Below are positions 61,976 through 64,000 of a stretch of 64,000 nucleotides of DNA, in pieces (position 1 is the first letter of the stretch; every line of letters starts with the position of its first letter). The DNA comes from G020354785 sp964534745 (GTDB lineage Bacteria; Bacteroidota; Bacteroidia; Bacteroidales; UBA10428). Location of the stretch: positions 15,422 to 79,421 of the forward strand of contig CAZHQW010000009.1 in the NCBI GenBank assembly GCA_964534745.1, read 5' to 3'. The notes beneath the pieces are model-generated. The model ran no database searches, had not been told where the DNA came from, and saw only the letters and a list, made by a program, of their open reading frames with translations. Both the position numbers and the translations under genes were made by a program.

Positions 61976-62002
61976 TTTTAAAAGTATAATTTACTTTTAA
62001 AA
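61976..62002. promoter_or_regulatory. 27-bp perfect palindrome, candidate AraR operator before araA
   Basis: Arms TTTTAAAAGTA and TACTTTTAAAA (11 bp each) are exact reverse complements around five bases, TAATT. The site ends five bases before the araA start codon, so it is not a terminator of araA and would block initiation if bound. It is the only long palindrome I see in the operon's 174-bp upstream region. The operon's last gene encodes an AraR-type regulator. Confidence 0.6.
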
Positions 62003-62146
62003 TTAATTATATATTTTCAAATAAAAAATATTTATGGAGAAAATTAATATGTTCCGGTTATTATTTGTTTTTTAGCGCTTATTTTTTATTTTTATTGGAT
62101 TATCTGATTTTTAATTTATTAAAACCCTAAAAATTAATCTAATATT

Positions 62147-62151
62147 GGAGG
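62147..62151 (+). promoter_or_regulatory. Shine-Dalgarno site deciding the start of the DUF5362 gene
   Basis: GGAGG, eight bases before the ATG at 62160. It selects this ATG over the in-frame TTG at 62145, which overlaps the site. Confidence 0.55.
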
Positions 62152-62159
62152 ACCAAATT

Positions 62160-62537
62160 ATGACTAATGGAGAAACAAAAAATGTTGCCACAGGTGCTCA
62201 GGATGACCAGTTTTTCAAGCATAATATGAAACAAATGGTTTCATATATGCGTTTTATCGGAATTATAACAATTATTTACGGAGCATTTTCCTGCCTGGGT
62301 ATTATCACAGCAATTATTGGTATACCTATAATATTTATGGGAGTTCGCATGCGTGAGGCTGCAGTCAATTTTGAAAAATATTCTTCAACTGGGGATTTTG
62401 GTGATCTCGCCAGCGCTGTGGAAAGGCAGAAACGATTCTTTTTTATTCAATTTGTGCTGACGATAATCGGCCTGGTATTAATGGTTATTTACATTATAGT
62501 AATAATTGCTATGATTGGCAGTGGCGGATTCTATTAA
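62160..62537 (+). CDS. DUF5362-family membrane protein
   Basis: A 125-residue protein: polar N-terminus, two helices separated by a short turn (IGIITIIYGAFSCLGIITAIIGIPIIFMGVRM), a central soluble segment (MREAAVNFEKYSSTGDFGDLASAVERQ) and two more helices (FFFIQFVLTIIGLVLMVIYI). The GIPIIFMG-x-R-x-R-EAA segment and the layout match DUF5362; function unknown. It is divergent from araA, sharing 174-189 bp of upstream DNA that contains the arabinose palindrome near the other end. It converges with the flavodoxin-fold gene. Confidence 0.75.
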   Translation: MTNGETKNVATGAQDDQFFKHNMKQMVSYMRFIGIITIIYGAFSCLGIITAIIGIPIIFMGVRMREAAVNFEKYSSTGDFGDLASAVERQKRFFFIQFVLTIIGLVLMVIYIIVIIAMIGSGGFY

Positions 62538-62562
62538 TAGTTACAAATTCAGCAGTCCGGTT

Positions 62563-63222
62563 TTATTGGGTAAGGGTTTTTCCCAGCTCATAACACTGTT
62601 TTAAAATATTTTTATTTTTTATGAAATCTTCCTGTGCAAGGTGCACGGGAAGATTTATTTTTTTATAGAGGGATTCAAGCTCTTCCCTGGATTTCAGCAC
62701 CTGGTTTATAACGGCAAGCCTGGTAGCTGTGATGACATGCAGCCTGTTATCAACCCCGAGAACAGACCTGATGAACTCAAAAAGCTCAATGGCGGGTCGG
62801 GCATCCGAGCTGTCAGAGGAACCCATGCACATAATAACCACAAAATCCTTGCTCCACTTTTCCCATGGCGTATGGATAAGTCCGTTTTCGGTAATCTGCA
62901 CATTAACAAAACTGCGGAAGCGGTCAATGAGCTTCTTTAATGCAGCTGTAACATGATGGAAGTAAACCGGTGACGCAAAAGCAATAATGTCGGCATCCAG
63001 GATTTTACCGCTTATCTCCTGCCAGTCGTCATCATTTAAAGAACAGCGGCCAATGAGATTACATCTTAAGCAGCCCCTGCAATAATGCAGATTGACATCC
63101 TTAATTATTACTTCTTCGGTATCGGCATCATTTTCCCTTGCACCCTCAAGGAAATGCTGCAGGAGGATAGACGTATTGCCATTTTTTCGAATACCTCCGT
63201 TTAATGCCAGTAACTTCTTCAT
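62563..63222 (-). CDS. flavodoxin-fold NAD(P)H-dependent oxidoreductase
   Basis: A 219-residue flavoprotein of the FMN-reductase/NADPH-dependent family. The phosphate loop is ALNGGIRKNGNTSILLQHFL, the cysteine-rich stretch HYCRGCLRCNLIGRCSLND is typical of the iron-sulfur flavoprotein-like group, and FASPVYFHHVTAALKKLIDR is the FMN isoalloxazine region. A C-terminal addition (~150-219) may contact partners. The substrate is unknown. It starts ten bases after the SnoaL-like gene, so it is probably co-transcribed. Confidence 0.85.
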   Translation of the reverse strand: MKKLLALNGGIRKNGNTSILLQHFLEGARENDADTEEVIIKDVNLHYCRGCLRCNLIGRCSLNDDDWQEISGKILDADIIAFASPVYFHHVTAALKKLIDRFRSFVNVQITENGLIHTPWEKWSKDFVVIMCMGSSDSSDARPAIELFEFIRSVLGVDNRLHVITATRLAVINQVLKSREELESLYKKINLPVHLAQEDFIKNKNILKQCYELGKTLTQ

Positions 63223-63232
63223 AAGTTAATGA

Positions 63233-63604
63233 TCATTTAACAAATGAGGTGTCTTTAAAGTAGTCGCTGATGAAATTTATCTTGTTGCCCGAGAAATGCA
63301 ATAGTGTTATACCCCTGTTTTTATAAGGATGGCCGTCAATATGCTCTCCCTGGTTTGACCATACTGCACAGGCGCTGTTTTCATGCACAATTACTTCTGA
63401 TACTGTAAAGGTTAGTATAGGGTATTTTCTCAGCAGGGCTTTCAGGAATATAAGCACCTTCCTGCTACCCTCGACAGGCTCGACTCCCGGAAAATCAAAA
63501 ACAGCCTCTTCTGCTATAATACTTTCAAGTGCGGAAAAATCTCTTGTGTTCATGGCAGTAAATATTTGCTGAGCCATGTCATGCATAGAAATAAAACTGT
63601 TCAT
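63233..63604 (-). CDS. SnoaL-like / nuclear transport factor 2-fold protein
   Basis: A 123-residue single-domain protein with the NTF2-like cone fold: AMNTRDFSALESIIAEEAVF (helix 1 then strand), FPGVEPVEGSRKVLIFLKAL, VHENSACAVWSNQGEHIDG and LLHFSGNKINFISDYFKDTS. The pattern matches SnoaL-like polyketide cyclase/DUF4440-type proteins. The catalytic Asp/His set cannot be assigned. It is the upstream partner of the flavodoxin-fold reductase, suggesting small-molecule redox chemistry. Confidence 0.75.
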   Translation of the reverse strand: MNSFISMHDMAQQIFTAMNTRDFSALESIIAEEAVFDFPGVEPVEGSRKVLIFLKALLRKYPILTFTVSEVIVHENSACAVWSNQGEHIDGHPYKNRGITLLHFSGNKINFISDYFKDTSFVK

Positions 63605-63671
63605 GATTATGTATTTATCTAAACAAGATGAAAAATAACAAATTATTATGATTTTTCTATCCGGTTTTGGA

Positions 63672-64000
63672 TTATTCCTGGACGGGGATTTTCTCTTTTA
63701 CTTCCTTCTTCATTGAATCTATAAAAACAGTATCACTGATATCTTTCCCTTCCAGGGTGGATTCAATATATGCTATTCTTTTCTTTTCGGTTTTGGCAAG
63801 TTTCATGTAGCCAAGATTGGCCATAAGGTAAATGAACGGGTTGGATAAGTTACCTCTGAATCTTTTAATTATTGACCGGAGGCTGTAAAATTTCTCCTTG
63901 GCATTAATTTTCCCTAATTGCAGTTCAAGAGGTGTCATATTTGCTGGCCTGAATACAACAGTATGGTGGTCATAATATTCCCATCTGTCATTTATTATAC
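63672..64000 (-). CDS. B12-binding radical SAM protein, C-terminal end (truncated by window edge)
   Basis: The frame stays open from the in-frame ATG at 63938 to the window edge, adding at least 20 residues (ending in DHHTVVFRPAN) before that ATG, so the true start lies outside. The visible C-terminus WEYYDHHTVVFRPANMTP with ELQLGKINAKEKFYSLRSII resembles the end of B12-binding-domain radical SAM proteins with a DUF4070 tail; the final residues (IDSMKKEVKEKIPVQE) are polar. The catalytic part is not in view, so substrate and reaction cannot be judged. An isolated 88-residue hypothetical would be a wrong annotation. Confidence 0.65.
   Translation of the reverse strand, partial: IINDRWEYYDHHTVVFRPANMTPLELQLGKINAKEKFYSLRSIIKRFRGNLSNPFIYLMANLGYMKLAKTEKKRIAYIESTLEGKDISDTVFIDSMKKEVKEKIPVQE

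Noticed and set aside
1..64000. tRNA, rRNA, CRISPR array, insertion sequence or prophage
   Set aside because: No T-loop/anticodon-arm pattern, repeat-spacer series, transposase or integrase frame was found in any gap or gene I examined. This was by eye; a covariance-model search could still find a small RNA.

Overview
The window looks like chromosomal DNA of a member of the Bacteroidota, most likely class Bacteroidia; I cannot name a genus. Several independent signs point this way. Two exported proteins end in type IX secretion sorting domains: type A on the left-edge gene, and the gliding-motility-associated type B on the gene at 22678-24576. Several gene starts are preceded by the phylum's TAnnTTTG -7 element. 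Lineage-typical families are present (DUF4492 beside cydAB, DUF5683 beside parAB, a NUDIX-type arabinose regulator, a membrane-anchored MutS-like ATPase), and the DNA is AT-rich between genes. I see no rRNA, tRNA, CRISPR array, insertion sequence or prophage.

Layout. 1-4.7 kb: a left-truncated SMP-30-like lactonase, a GH31 glycosidase with an inserted PA14 domain, and two tandemly duplicated small membrane proteins. 4.8-8.7 kb: a methyltransferase, a membrane MutS-like ATPase, a second Rossmann-fold protein and a small lipoprotein. 8.8-16.4 kb: a tightly packed minus-strand run parA-parB-DUF5683-MltD-SGNH-MBOAT joining chromosome partitioning to cell-wall and polysaccharide-acetylation functions. 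16.6-25.7 kb: a SiaC-like regulator, glutaminyl cyclase, HAD phosphatase, phosphatidylserine synthase, cytochrome bd oxidase (DUF4492-cydA-cydB plus an unlisted 37-codon CydX-like gene), a PKD-repeat T9SS cargo and an AI-2E-family permease. 25.8-31.2 kb: thyA-folA, a decayed DUF2147 gene, a MORN-repeat lipoprotein, a nitroreductase and an M14 peptidase. 31.2-42.3 kb: a sigma-54 activator divergent from a gene set encoding a KaiC-like/PEP-binding fusion and the two glutamate synthase subunits, with a good -24/-12 promoter between them. 42.3-53.9 kb: housekeeping genes (HIT hydrolase, recJ, lipB-lipA, lysS, topoisomerase IV parE-parC, a GNAT protein). 53.9-54.6 kb: a frameshifted membrane-protein gene and a small secreted protein. 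54.6-62.0 kb: a complete L-arabinose operon (araA-araD-GH51-araB-galM-araR, all on the minus strand) with a perfect 27-bp palindrome directly before araA. 62.1-64 kb: DUF5362, a flavodoxin-fold reductase, a SnoaL-like protein and the C-terminus of a B12-type radical SAM protein running off the right edge.

How the genes work together. In the arabinose operon a surface GH51 lipoprotein frees arabinose, an exported mutarotase equilibrates it, and AraA, AraB and AraD convert it to xylulose 5-phosphate, with the catalytically degenerate NUDIX protein as probable regulator binding the palindrome. The sigma-54 region suggests nitrogen- or carbon-responsive control of glutamate synthesis. The most worthwhile leads are this sigma-54/KaiC-like dikinase/GOGAT unit, the CydX-like microprotein, the arabinose operator and the membrane MutS with methyltransferase neighbours. 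Two clear pseudogenes were recovered from gaps between annotated genes.
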